In this document: piece after piece, positions 34,660 to 42,266 of the stretch
Layout: every line of letters begins with the position of its first letter
Position numbering within the stretch: the stretch's first letter is position 1
Source of the DNA: a virus
Reading direction: 5' to 3' (one strand)
Length of the DNA: 49,733 nucleotides
Virus record (IMG/VR): IMGVR_UViG_3300046529_000469
Span: 1-49,733 of that record
Position numbers and translations under genes: made by a program
The notes under the pieces: model-generated
Seen by the model: the letters and a program-made list of their open reading frames with translations, nothing else
The model's database searches: none
Told to the model about the DNA's origin: nothing

Positions 34660-35060
34660 CGATACGGCAACCTGATTTTGATATTGATCGAGCGATCGGC
34701 GCGCAAGGGGAGTTATGGGTAAGCAGCGTGCGAAAGGCGCTTGCTGCTGGGCGCATTGAAGTTAAGGGGCCAAAGCCATTTTTGCGCGAACAGAGTTTCT
34801 ACGTCGAGTATGCTTGTCGTGGTCGAGATGGCAAATGGCGGCTGTCCGGTATTGCAACAACCAAATCGGAAGTGCTGATCTTTACCTTTGGCGAGCTTCC
34901 CGGCGGCCTTTTGATTGACCGTGAATGGTGCCTGCGCGCCGCCCGCGTGGCTTACAAGAATCCATTAAATCGAAAGGAGTGCAAACGCGGGAGCAATCCG
35001 ACAAAAGCCGTTGCGGTATCGCTCGCGCATCTTTGGATAACACGGCCGGGGGAGCCATGA
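34656..35060 (+). CDS. Possible PD-(D/E)XK-like small protein
   Basis: This 134-aa protein has 'IGAQGELWVSSVRKALAAGR' followed by IEVK and a later YVEY, an order (G-E ... E-V-K) seen in compact restriction-like nucleases, but the catalytic Asp is not certain. It overlaps the methylase by four bases. The C-terminus is basic ('RKECKRGSNPTKAVAVS'). Linkage to a methylase could hint at restriction-modification; the evidence is thin. Confidence 0.5.
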   Translation: MTIRQPDFDIDRAIGAQGELWVSSVRKALAAGRIEVKGPKPFLREQSFYVEYACRGRDGKWRLSGIATTKSEVLIFTFGELPGGLLIDREWCLRAARVAYKNPLNRKECKRGSNPTKAVAVSLAHLWITRPGEP

Positions 35061-35263
35061 CCGACATCCTCGGCCTCGCTCAATTCACGGCCGACGAGAA
35101 ACACCGCGAGGCGCTGCGCGAGCTGGCGATGCGCAAGCGGCTCTATCCGCGGTGGGTCGAGAAGGGCGCGATGACCGCGAAGGATGCCGCTCAAAAGATC
35201 GCGCTCATGGAGGCGATCGCCGCCGACTACGGCAAGTTCGCCGAGCAGGAGCGCCTCATATGA
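35057..35263 (+). CDS. Small helical protein with duplicated start
   Basis: This 68-aa helical protein ('EALRELAMRKRLYPRWVEKG', 'AKDAAQKIALMEAIAADYGK') has no recognised family. Its first 25 bases match the start of the next gene (35260) at 22 positions (MTDILGLA versus MTDILALD). It overlaps both neighbours by four bases. Short helical proteins of this type are common before RuvC-like genes in phages. Confidence 0.65.
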   Translation: MTDILGLAQFTADEKHREALRELAMRKRLYPRWVEKGAMTAKDAAQKIALMEAIAADYGKFAEQERLI

Positions 35264-35814
35264 CCGACATTCTCGCCCTCGATCTTGCGACTATCACCGG
35301 ATGGGCGCGCGGGCGCGTCGGCGAGACTCCAACATCGGGCTCGATCCGTTTCGGCACGCGCGAGGCCAGCGACGGCGCGGTCTTCGCCCATGTCATCGGC
35401 TGGATAAGCAAGCTGCTCGAGCCAGAGCCGCGGCCGGACATCATCGCCCTCGAGGCCATGCTGCCGCCTGGCGCCAAGGTCGGGCAGACTAACTCGAGCA
35501 CACGCGATCGGCTCGCCGGTTTGCACGCCATCGTCCGCGGCGTGGCACACATCCGCGGCGCCGGCGAGATCGAGATCGCCTGCTATTCGGTCGGCGACAT
35601 CCGGCACCATTTCATCGGGCAGCGCGGCTTGCGGCGCACTCAGGCCAAGCAAGAGATCGTCACGCGCTGCGCGATGCTCGGCTGGCGGGCCGTGGACAAC
35701 AACGCTGGCGACGCGCTCGCCGCCTGGTCGTTCGCCTGCTCGATCATCGATCCGGCGCAGGCGCTCAAGGTGTCGCCGCTGTTCAACAAGCAATTGCGCG
35801 TGCATGTGCAATGA
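35260..35814 (+). CDS. RuvC-like Holliday junction resolvase
   Basis: This 184-aa RNase H-fold nuclease has 'ILALDLATITGWARGRVGE' (Asp8), 'PDIIALEAMLPPG' (Glu65) and the C-terminal 'AVDNNAGDALAAWSFACSI' (Asp146, Asp151), the acidic residues of RuvC-type resolvases in order. It would resolve branched DNA before packaging or during recombination. It is coupled to both neighbours by ATGA overlaps. Confidence 0.87.
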   Translation: MTDILALDLATITGWARGRVGETPTSGSIRFGTREASDGAVFAHVIGWISKLLEPEPRPDIIALEAMLPPGAKVGQTNSSTRDRLAGLHAIVRGVAHIRGAGEIEIACYSVGDIRHHFIGQRGLRRTQAKQEIVTRCAMLGWRAVDNNAGDALAAWSFACSIIDPAQALKVSPLFNKQLRVHVQ

Positions 35815-36017
35815 GGCTGCCCGACGACGCAACCGCATACGCCAGGCGCGTACAGGAGCGCATCGGATGGATACTCGACGGCAATTATGCCGAGCCCGAT
35901 GATGTGTTCAAGCCGTTCGTGATCGCGCTAGTGCGCCGCGCGGTCGATGGCAACGACGAGGATGCCGACCGCGCCCTCGAGGCGCTGCGCAAGCTGTTTC
36001 CGCCGAGGATGCAATGA
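35811..36017 (+). CDS. Small unknown protein
   Basis: This 68-aa protein is helical ('ATAYARRVQERIGWILDGNY', 'VIALVRRAVDGNDEDADRAL') and acidic in the middle. ATG 35811 and its stop overlap the neighbouring genes by four bases each, so it is surely translated within the operon. No family recognised. Confidence 0.65.
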   Translation: MRLPDDATAYARRVQERIGWILDGNYAEPDDVFKPFVIALVRRAVDGNDEDADRALEALRKLFPPRMQ

Positions 36018-36187
36018 GCGATCGCAAGTCACTCCCGCTGCGGCGGCGCGCCGAGACTGAACGCTTCAACCTACCGGAAGGCAAGACGTGGAAGGACGTC
36101 AAATGGGCCACATTGTTCTTGGCATTCGAGGACGGGGCGTTCGCCAGCCTCGACTACGACAAGCGCCCGGAGCTGAACAAGAAATGA
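36014..36187 (+). CDS. Small protein (57 aa) with N-terminus duplicated in next gene
   Basis: The product begins MSDRKSLPLRRRAET and continues 'FNLPEGKTWKDVKWATLFLA'. Its first 44 bases match those of the next gene at 40 positions. ATGA overlaps join it to both neighbours. No family recognised. Confidence 0.7.
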   Translation: MSDRKSLPLRRRAETERFNLPEGKTWKDVKWATLFLAFEDGAFASLDYDKRPELNKK

Positions 36188-36498
36188 GCGATCGCAAGCC
36201 ACTCCCGCTGCGGCGAAGGGCCGAGACCATCAAGGTCCGGCACGGCGGCGCCACCTATCACATCAGCACCGGGCATTATGCCGGCGGCCAACTCGGCGAG
36301 GTCTTCGTCAGCACGAACAAGGTCGGCAGCAACATCGAGGCAATGGCGCGCGACCTGGCTATTCTCCTATCGCTCGGGCTCCAACATGGTTGCTCGATCG
36401 AAACCATGAGCGGGGCGCTCACGCGCGAGCAGGACGGCTCGCCCTCGACCATCGCCGGCGCGGTTGCCGATAGGCTGGCAATGAAGGAGCCGGCATGA
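36184..36498 (+). CDS. TSCPD-like domain protein
   Basis: This 104-aa protein begins MSDRKPLPLRRRAET and has 'GEVFVSTNKVGSNIEAMARD' and 'LAILLSLGLQHGCSIETMSG', matching the TSCPD domain (PF12637) found at the ends of ribonucleotide reductases and as stand-alone phage proteins. The role of the stand-alone form is unknown. It overlaps the cytosine methylase start by four bases. Confidence 0.72.
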   Translation: MSDRKPLPLRRRAETIKVRHGGATYHISTGHYAGGQLGEVFVSTNKVGSNIEAMARDLAILLSLGLQHGCSIETMSGALTREQDGSPSTIAGAVADRLAMKEPA

Positions 36499-37307
36499 AG
36501 CCGCTCGCCATCGACCTGTTCTGCGGACTCGGCGGCTGGACCGAGGCGCTGCTGGCCGAGGGCTACGACGTGGTGGGCTTCGACATCGAGCGGCACCACT
36601 ACGGCGACCACCGCTACCCGGCCCAGCTCGTGCTGCAGGACGTGACGACGCTGCACGGGTCGCAATTCCGGGACGCCGCGCTCATCGTCGCCTCGCCGCC
36701 CTGCCAAGCCTACAGCTACCGGGCCATGCCGTGGAAGCGCGCCAAGGCGCTCCCGCCGCCCGACAACAGCCTGTTCGAGACGTGCTTCCGCATCCAGCGC
36801 GAGGCGTCCGCGGCGGCCGGCCGGCATGTGCCGCTGATCGTCGAGAACGTGCGCGGGGCGCAGAAATGGGTCGGGCGGGCGCGCTGGAACTTCGGCTCGT
36901 TCTACCTGTGGGGCGACGTGCCGGCGCTGATGCCGGTGACGGCCAAGGCGGTGAAGGTCGGCGGCCTGGATTGGAACGGCTACAAGAACGGCGACCCGAA
37001 TTATCGTGGGCAGGCGTTCAATACGCACGCCGAGCGCAACATCAAGAACACCGGCGGCTCGTGGTCCGCCATCGCCCACAACACGACCAGCGGCAAAGGC
37101 CGGAACCCGGACGGGCGCCAACTTGCGGACGGCATCCAGCAGGGCGGCACGTGGTGGCACGACCCCGGCTCGGCATCGATGACCAGCGGCAGCAAGTCCC
37201 CCGCCCGCAAGATGGCCAGCGCCATGATCGCGAAAATTCCGCAGCCGCTCGCCCGCCATATCGCGCGGACATTCAAAGCGACCCAGCCAACAGGGGAGCC
37301 GCCATGA
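36495..37307 (+). CDS. DNA cytosine-5 methyltransferase
   Basis: This 270-aa enzyme has the SAM-binding motif 'AIDLFCGLGGWTEALL' (residues 5-20), the catalytic Cys70 in 'IVASPPCQAYSYR', and an ENV motif ('PLIVENVRGAQKWVG') near 115. It is shorter than bacterial C5 methylases, with a small target-recognition part, as is common in phages. Its likely function is to protect phage DNA against host restriction. It is the second methylase of the operon. Confidence 0.9.
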   Translation: MKPLAIDLFCGLGGWTEALLAEGYDVVGFDIERHHYGDHRYPAQLVLQDVTTLHGSQFRDAALIVASPPCQAYSYRAMPWKRAKALPPPDNSLFETCFRIQREASAAAGRHVPLIVENVRGAQKWVGRARWNFGSFYLWGDVPALMPVTAKAVKVGGLDWNGYKNGDPNYRGQAFNTHAERNIKNTGGSWSAIAHNTTSGKGRNPDGRQLADGIQQGGTWWHDPGSASMTSGSKSPARKMASAMIAKIPQPLARHIARTFKATQPTGEPP

Positions 37308-37513
37308 CCACATCAGCCGAAACAACGGGACGCCTGCGGCCGGCCTATCACCGCTGGCGCAAATGCCCCATTCGCCTCGAGGCCGACGACTTCGCGCGAC
37401 TCTGCCATGCCGCCGGTATGCGCAACACGCTGCCGATCGTGCTGCTCGAGCGCATCGTCCAAGTTACGTTGCGCGCCAATCTCATCGACGCCGTGCTGGA
37501 CGACAAGCAATGA
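37304..37513 (+). CDS. Small unknown protein
   Basis: This 69-aa protein starts at ATG 37304, overlapping the methylase stop. It has 'HRWRKCPIRLEADDFARLCH' and a helical 'LPIVLLERIVQVTLRANLID'. No family recognised. It is coupled to the next small gene by ATGA. Confidence 0.6.
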   Translation: MTTSAETTGRLRPAYHRWRKCPIRLEADDFARLCHAAGMRNTLPIVLLERIVQVTLRANLIDAVLDDKQ

Positions 37514-37716
37514 CCGAGCGCATTGCGCCCGTTCTGGTTTTGCGCGCACGCGCCGAGGCGCGGTCTTTGCTCTTTCGCTGCGGCGAATTCACGCTCGGCG
37601 AGGCGCTCGACCCGCTGTTCGCCTATGCCTACAAGGCCGGCCTGGTCAACATGCTGGGCACGGAAGCGATCGAAGATATCATTTACGACGCATTCGGGAT
37701 CGAGCATGCCGCATGA
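37510..37716 (+). CDS. Small unknown protein
   Basis: This 68-aa protein is mainly helical ('RCGEFTLGEALDPLFAYAYK', 'VNMLGTEAIEDIIYDAFGIE'). ATG 37510 overlaps the previous stop and its own stop overlaps the ATPase start. No family recognised. Confidence 0.6.
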   Translation: MTERIAPVLVLRARAEARSLLFRCGEFTLGEALDPLFAYAYKAGLVNMLGTEAIEDIIYDAFGIEHAA

Positions 37717-39101
37717 CAGAGCTTGGCCAATTCGAAAAAGGATTTGCGGTCTGGAAAAGCGTTTTGGCGCCGATCAAGGACATCGAGCGCCGCATGATCA
37801 TCTTCGGCAACATGGCGCAGGAAGTCGCCGGCTACGTTGGCAAGGGCCTCGACAAAACTGCGGCGGCTGATGGGCTCTACGAAACCGCGCAAGCGCATGG
37901 GTTGGTCGGACATTTCGGCGAGGACGTGGTGCAATTGCGCATCGGCGAGGCGTTCGAGTACGTCGAGGCGCATCAGCCGAAAGGCACCAACGGCTCAACG
38001 ACGCCACCAGGCGCGATCCGCATCCTGAGCAAAGCGGAATTCATCAAGGGCTTCGTGCCGCCGGATTATCTGGTCGATGGCATCTTTCAACGCCGCTTCA
38101 TCTATGCGCTCACCGGCCAGACCGGCCACGCTAAGACCGCGGTGGCGCTGCACCTCGCTCAGCTCGTCAGCTCGACCGACTACAACGCAATGTTCGGGCT
38201 GCACCGCGTCGAGAAAGGCCGCGTGCTCTACCTCGTCGGCGAAAACCCCGACGACGTTCGCATGCGCGTCATTGGCAGCGACAGCTTCCGCAAGGACGAC
38301 CCGACCCAGGACAACATCACGTTCATCCCCGGCGTCTTCGACATCGCCCAGATGTGGAGCACGATCGAGGCCGACGCTAAAGCAAACGGCGAAGCTAGCC
38401 TCGTCATCATCGATACCAGCGCAGCCTATTTTCTCGGGAACGAGGAATTAAGCAACACGCAGATGGGCGCCTATGCCCGCACACTGCGACGGCTCACGAC
38501 GTTGCCCGGCAAGCCGTGCGTCCTCGTGCTCTGCCATCCGATCAAATACGTCACCGATCCTTCCCAATTGCTGCCGCGCGGCGGCGGCGCCTATCTCGCC
38601 GAAATGGACGGCAACCTCACGCTCTGGCGCACCAGCGACGACGTGGTGGAACTGCATTACAACAAAATTCGCGGGCCTGGCTTCCAGGCCATGTCGTTCA
38701 AGCTCGACCCCATCAAGTCGGACAAGCTGCTCGACCAAAAAGGTAGGCAGATCAGCACGGTGCGCGCCGTTCCCATCAGCCAGCGCGAGGAAGAGCAGCA
38801 CGACAACAAAGCCGAGGAAGACGAGGATCGCGTGCTCGCCGCCATGCTGAACATGCCGGCCGACAACGGCGGTTCGTTCGCGAGCTGGGCGACGAACATT
38901 GGGTGGATATCCGAAAGTGGCGAAGTCTACCGGAAAAAGGTCGAGCGCCTGATCGCCAATCTGGAAAAGAAAAAGCCGAAGCTCACCACCAAGATTCGCA
39001 ACAAGTGGCAGCTCACCGAGGAAGGCAAGGACGCCGCCCGTCAGGCCGTCCTGCGCTTCAATCGGCGCAAAGATACCGACAGCCAAAAGGCTATGTTTTG
39101 A
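37713..39101 (+). CDS. RepA-like AAA/RecA-fold ATPase (replication)
   Basis: This 462-aa protein has Walker A GQTGHAKT (135-142) and Walker B 'LVIIDTSAAYF' (231-235) plus 'RLTTLPGKPCVLVLCHPIKY', the layout of the AAA_25/RepA-like hexameric helicases of phages and plasmids. An N-terminal 100-aa domain precedes it. The C-terminal 110 residues end in a winged-helix-like part ('TTKIRNKWQLTEEGKDAARQ'). It probably loads or acts as the replicative helicase. A heptamer cluster that could be its origin lies 590 bases downstream. Confidence 0.85.
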   Translation: MTELGQFEKGFAVWKSVLAPIKDIERRMIIFGNMAQEVAGYVGKGLDKTAAADGLYETAQAHGLVGHFGEDVVQLRIGEAFEYVEAHQPKGTNGSTTPPGAIRILSKAEFIKGFVPPDYLVDGIFQRRFIYALTGQTGHAKTAVALHLAQLVSSTDYNAMFGLHRVEKGRVLYLVGENPDDVRMRVIGSDSFRKDDPTQDNITFIPGVFDIAQMWSTIEADAKANGEASLVIIDTSAAYFLGNEELSNTQMGAYARTLRRLTTLPGKPCVLVLCHPIKYVTDPSQLLPRGGGAYLAEMDGNLTLWRTSDDVVELHYNKIRGPGFQAMSFKLDPIKSDKLLDQKGRQISTVRAVPISQREEEQHDNKAEEDEDRVLAAMLNMPADNGGSFASWATNIGWISESGEVYRKKVERLIANLEKKKPKLTTKIRNKWQLTEEGKDAARQAVLRFNRRKDTDSQKAMF

Positions 39102-39113
39102 GGAGTGCGCAGC

Positions 39114-39686
39114 ATGAACTTCGCCGAGCCTATCAAACAGCAATGCAGAAAATGCCGCGGTAGATTCGACCAGGAAGCGTTCTTCCGAAAGAACCAGCGG
39201 CGTAAAGGCGTGGCACATATATGTGCCACCGAGTATCGACCTGTCTGCATCGGCTGCGAAACAACCGCTCGGACCGAGCACAAAAAAGCCGACCAATGGT
39301 TCGCAAAAGCACGATCAACAATTCAACGCCACGCCAGACGCTACAAGAAAACTACAAAGGAATTTGTACGTCTGTACGGGTGGGACACTTCGCGCGTGGC
39401 CCACATCCTGAAACATGCCTTTGACAACACCTGTCCATATTGCCGAGACCCCTACGCCAATATGCCAAACCCACAGTGGCAAGTGACGATGGATATCCTC
39501 GATCCTCAGAAAGCGCCATTCCTCGAAACCAATACCCAACCGTGCTGCCAGACTTGCAATCGGGAAAAGTCGAACACGCCGCCTGAATTATGGGCCAGAA
39601 AATTGCGCGCTTGGGCTGAATGGGAGGCTTGGCGAAAAACCCGCGATCCTCAGCCTCAGCAATTGGGACTATTTGCGCTGCCTTAA
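39114..39686 (+). CDS. Zinc-binding HNH-like protein
   Basis: This 190-aa protein has three Cys pairs: CRKC near the N-terminus, CIGC near residue 45, and CPYC later paired with CCQTC in 'NTQPCCQTCNREKSNTPPEL'. The last part resembles a degenerate HNH fold with N and zinc ligands. GAGGAG lies nine bases before ATG 39114. It may be a homing-type or replication-associated nuclease. It is the last gene of the rightward early operon. Confidence 0.7.
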   Translation: MNFAEPIKQQCRKCRGRFDQEAFFRKNQRRKGVAHICATEYRPVCIGCETTARTEHKKADQWFAKARSTIQRHARRYKKTTKEFVRLYGWDTSRVAHILKHAFDNTCPYCRDPYANMPNPQWQVTMDILDPQKAPFLETNTQPCCQTCNREKSNTPPELWARKLRAWAEWEAWRKTRDPQPQQLGLFALP

Positions 39687-39688
39687 TC

Positions 39689-39882
39689 TGGGACAGGTAG
39701 GTGTCCCAAAACCAAATCGACAACCAGTTGTATTCACAATTTTGCCTCGTTGGACAAAACGATTTGTCCCAGTTGTCCCAAAATCAATCAACCTATTGTT
39801 GGGCAATAACAAAGTCTGGGACAAACCTTGTCCCAACGCCCACGCCGGAATCCATACCCGGCAGGGGAGCGGTTTTGGGACA
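39689..39882. promoter_or_regulatory. Heptamer cluster TGGGACA/TGTCCCA (origin or operator candidate)
   Basis: Seven exact copies of TGGGACA lie in both orientations at 39689 (+), 39702 (-), 39765 (-), 39774 (-), 39817 (+), 39829 (-) and 39876 (+), plus a one-mismatch copy at 39750. Two pairs form dyads (39689/39702 and 39817/39829). The surrounding sequence is AT-rich compared with the genome and carries no plausible gene (39687-40015). It lies between the replication operon and the late operon. Confidence 0.8.
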
Positions 39883-40015
39883 GGACAAGTGTTAGTCCTA
39901 TATAGAAGAACTCTGAGTAAGAGGATTTTTCGATCCGAATTCGAAATCTAAAAACAAGGGGTTTCGCGCGCCCAAATTTGACGCGCCCGCCGCGGCTGCG
40001 TTAAGGCAATGCGGC

Positions 40016-40615
40016 ATGACCTTCTGGTCGGTCGCGCAAATCTACATCAATCGCGAGTCATACGTCGCCGGCAGGATCACCGATGCCGGCTTTGAGGTCT
40101 TCGCGCCCAAAACCCGCATCCGCGTCAAAGGCACGTTTCGGGTCGTCGCCTTGTTCCCCGGCTACGCTTTCGTCCGCATCGTCGATCGCTGGCGCGCGGT
40201 CGCCAAAACGCCTGGCGTGCTCGGGCTGGTCATGAGCGGCGAGCAACCGGCGCAATGCCCAGATATCGAGGTTGAGAAAATCCGCGCAGCAATGCGCAAC
40301 GGCCTCGTCCAATTGCCGAAAATGCCGCAACGCGCCAAGCCGCGACCGTTCAAGGTCGGACAGAATATCCGCGTCCTGACCGGATCCTTCACCGGCTTCG
40401 ATGCCGTCTATGCCGGCATGAGCACGCGCGATCGCCAGCTCGTCCTCTTGACCATGTTCGGGCGCCAGACCCGCGTCGAGCTAGCAACAATCGATGAGAT
40501 TGTTGGGGCCGAAAGTTGCGCGCAAAATCAATCCGGTGTACGTGGGTTTCGTGGGGAAAAAATCGAGTCCCCTGGACGCGCGGCGCGCGCCTTGCAGGCT
40601 GCGATAAAAGCGTAA
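40016..40615 (+). CDS. NusG-like transcription antitermination protein
   Basis: This 199-aa protein has an NGN domain ('WSVAQIYINRESYVAGRITD', GFEVFAPKTRI, 'VVALFPGYAFVRIVDRW') and a C-terminal KOW segment ('FKVGQNIRVLTGSFTGFDAV'). Such NusG/RfaH/LoaP paralogues bind RNA polymerase and let it pass terminators. It is the first gene before the whole late region, which suggests it promotes late transcription. No ops-like recruitment site was recognised. The ribosome-binding site is weak (AAGGC). Confidence 0.88.
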   Translation: MTFWSVAQIYINRESYVAGRITDAGFEVFAPKTRIRVKGTFRVVALFPGYAFVRIVDRWRAVAKTPGVLGLVMSGEQPAQCPDIEVEKIRAAMRNGLVQLPKMPQRAKPRPFKVGQNIRVLTGSFTGFDAVYAGMSTRDRQLVLLTMFGRQTRVELATIDEIVGAESCAQNQSGVRGFRGEKIESPGRAARALQAAIKA

Positions 40616-40660
40616 CCAAACAACACGAAGCGGTGCTAGGCGCAATCAAGCAGCACCAAT

Positions 40661-40671
40661 CGCCACCAAAC
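40661..40671. repeat. Inverted copy of the early-operon repeat core
   Basis: CGCCACCAAAC is the reverse complement of the GTTTGGTGGCG core of the 20-bp tandem repeat at 33311-33350. Nearby CCAAACAACAC (40617) is related. One protein may bind both control regions. Confidence 0.5.
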
Positions 40672-40686
40672 AACACAACATTTCCG

Positions 40687-40702
40687 CGTTTCACGTGAAA
40701 CA
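40687..40702. promoter_or_regulatory. parS-like palindrome
   Basis: CGTTTCACGTGAAACA contains a perfect 14-base palindrome and matches the conserved bacterial chromosomal parS 16-mer (TGTTTCACGTGAAACA) at 15 positions. It lies nine bases before ATG 40711. No ParB gene was recognised in the window, so a host ParB or Noc-like protein would be the expected reader. Confidence 0.75.
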
Positions 40703-40710
40703 GCAACGCG

Positions 40711-41121
40711 ATGCCATACCTCGTCGAAGTCGATAGCGACGCAGTCCTGCTTCGGCTTCAGAAGATGATCTGGAAAATCCAGCACTTCAAAACGATCGAC
40801 ATCGGAAGCGAGCTGTCCGATTGGCAGACCCAGGACATGCATCGCCATCGACCGTTTACGATGCGATCGCGTCGAGCTGGTCGAGCCGCAACAGTCGTGC
40901 GACCGCATTCGCTTTACGAAACAAGGGCATCGGTCAAATACCAGAGCGGCCTCGAGCGCAAGGCCGCCAGCAAATCCAAGCGCGCCAGGAGCAAGCGCAA
41001 TCTGCGTGCGCTCGCGCTCTGGCAACGCAAGACCTCGACGCGACCGATCCTGCGCGAGGAGCTCGGCCAGAAGCTCGTGGCGCGGATGGCGCGGCTACTC
41101 CAAGAGAAGATCCGTTGGTGA
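40711..41121 (+). CDS. Unknown basic late protein
   Basis: This 136-aa protein has an N-terminal 'YLVEVDSDAVLLRLQKMIWK' and a strongly basic C-terminal half ('SKSKRARSKRNLRALALWQR'). It could be a minor virion or DNA-associated protein. No family recognised. The parS-like palindrome lies directly before it, and the late genes follow. Confidence 0.6.
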   Translation: MPYLVEVDSDAVLLRLQKMIWKIQHFKTIDIGSELSDWQTQDMHRHRPFTMRSRRAGRAATVVRPHSLYETRASVKYQSGLERKAASKSKRARSKRNLRALALWQRKTSTRPILREELGQKLVARMARLLQEKIRW

Positions 41122-41122
41122 A

Positions 41123-41686
41123 ATGCCGAAAGAGATCGTTAGGCAGCAATCGCTATTTCCAGAGTTTGTGATTGATGACCGCGAAGTAGATGACGCGGAA
41201 GGTGATTTTGTCGACTCATCACGTCTTGGTCGCTATGCTGAGTTCATAGTTTGCGCTGAGCTAACGCGGCTTGGGTATCACGCCTTGCACGTTGATGCGC
41301 CTGGATTTGATATCATTTTGACTGTCGAAGATCGAAGTTTGCGCGTCCAAGTCAAATCGACTGCTACGATAAAGCATCCAGTTTCGCACGCCAAAATTTA
41401 CACCAAGAGAATGCCGAGCAAGCAGCAAGCGGTTGCGGTGTGGAATTGCAAAAGACACACTCAAGCATCGAACGGCGGCAACAGAACGGATCGATCGCCT
41501 AAACGCCTCACGATATGCGATGCCGATGTCGTCGCGCTCTTTCACCACAAGTTCAAGACAGTGATCTTCTTTCCAATTCAATCCGTACCCGCATCAGGAC
41601 GGTTCGAACTCCCTTTAACGCAGATCAAGCACGATGCCGCGGAGGAAAGTCTCAAGGCGACGTTGGATTGTCTGCTAGGTCTTTGA
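41123..41686 (+). CDS. PD-(D/E)XK-like nuclease-fold protein
   Basis: This 187-aa protein has 'GRYAEFIVCAELTRLGYHAL' (Glu), 'VDAPGFDIILTVEDRSLRVQ' (Asp) and VKST (Gln/Lys), the E...D...QVK order of restriction-like folds. Its base composition is visibly lower in GC than its neighbours, suggesting recent acquisition. It sits directly before the small terminase, a common site for inserted nucleases. It might act in packaging or as a homing-type or exclusion nuclease. Confidence 0.72.
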   Translation: MPKEIVRQQSLFPEFVIDDREVDDAEGDFVDSSRLGRYAEFIVCAELTRLGYHALHVDAPGFDIILTVEDRSLRVQVKSTATIKHPVSHAKIYTKRMPSKQQAVAVWNCKRHTQASNGGNRTDRSPKRLTICDADVVALFHHKFKTVIFFPIQSVPASGRFELPLTQIKHDAAEESLKATLDCLLGL

Positions 41687-41810
41687 AAAAGCAATAGCTT
41701 TTCAAGCCCGGCGGGGGGGATAGGCAAAACGCAGGACCGGCCAATGGCCGCGGCGCGCGCCGAGCTCACTTTTGGAACTTGCACATCCGAAAAAAATTGG
41801 AGCCGAAACA

Positions 41811-42266
41811 ATGAGATCGGGACCGAAGCCGCAATCGCTGCGGCTCAAGCTATTGCGCGGCAATCCCGGCATGGCGTTGGACCGGCTCAATCTCAACGAG
41901 CCGCAGCCGGAAGGGATTGTCGAGGTGCCCGAGCCGCCTGCGTGTCTGTCGGGCGTGGCCGCGGATGAGTGGCGGGTGGCGGCCGGACAGCTCATCGTCA
42001 TGGGCATATTCAGCAAGGTCGATCTGGCTTTGCTGGCGGCTTACTGCCTTTCCTATGGGGTTTGGCACGGCGCTGCGATGGCATTGCGCGACAACCCTCG
42101 CCTGACCCGCAACGCGCACATCTCGATCGCGAGCAAGGCCGCGGCCGACATGATCCGGCTGGCTAACGAATTCGGGTTTAGTCCGGCGGCGCGGACGCGG
42201 ATCAATGCCGGCTCGAGCGGCGCCGGTCGCCGGCCGGGCAAGTTCGACCGCTTTCTGTCCGGCTGA
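41811..42266 (+). CDS. terS: Terminase small subunit, P27 family
   Basis: This 151-aa protein recognises phage DNA and directs the large subunit. It begins 'RSGPKPQSLRLKLLRGNPGM', the usual opening of P27-type small terminases (PF05119), and has 'AADEWRVAAGQLIVMGIFSK' and 'DLALLAAYCLSYGVWHGAAM'. ATG 41811 has GGAG nine bases upstream. An upstream TTG would add 13 codons. TGATG overlap couples it to the large subunit. Confidence 0.87.
   Translation: MRSGPKPQSLRLKLLRGNPGMALDRLNLNEPQPEGIVEVPEPPACLSGVAADEWRVAAGQLIVMGIFSKVDLALLAAYCLSYGVWHGAAMALRDNPRLTRNAHISIASKAAADMIRLANEFGFSPAARTRINAGSSGAGRRPGKFDRFLSG

Noticed and set aside
39673-39951. Open frame of 92 aa across the heptamer cluster
   Set aside because: The product is formed by the repeats, has no ribosome-binding site and no domain. 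The region is better read as noncoding.
41692-41720. A-T hairpin AAAAGC-AATA-GCTTTT as a terminator
   Set aside because: The stem is short and AT-rich and no T run follows. Evidence is too weak to call.
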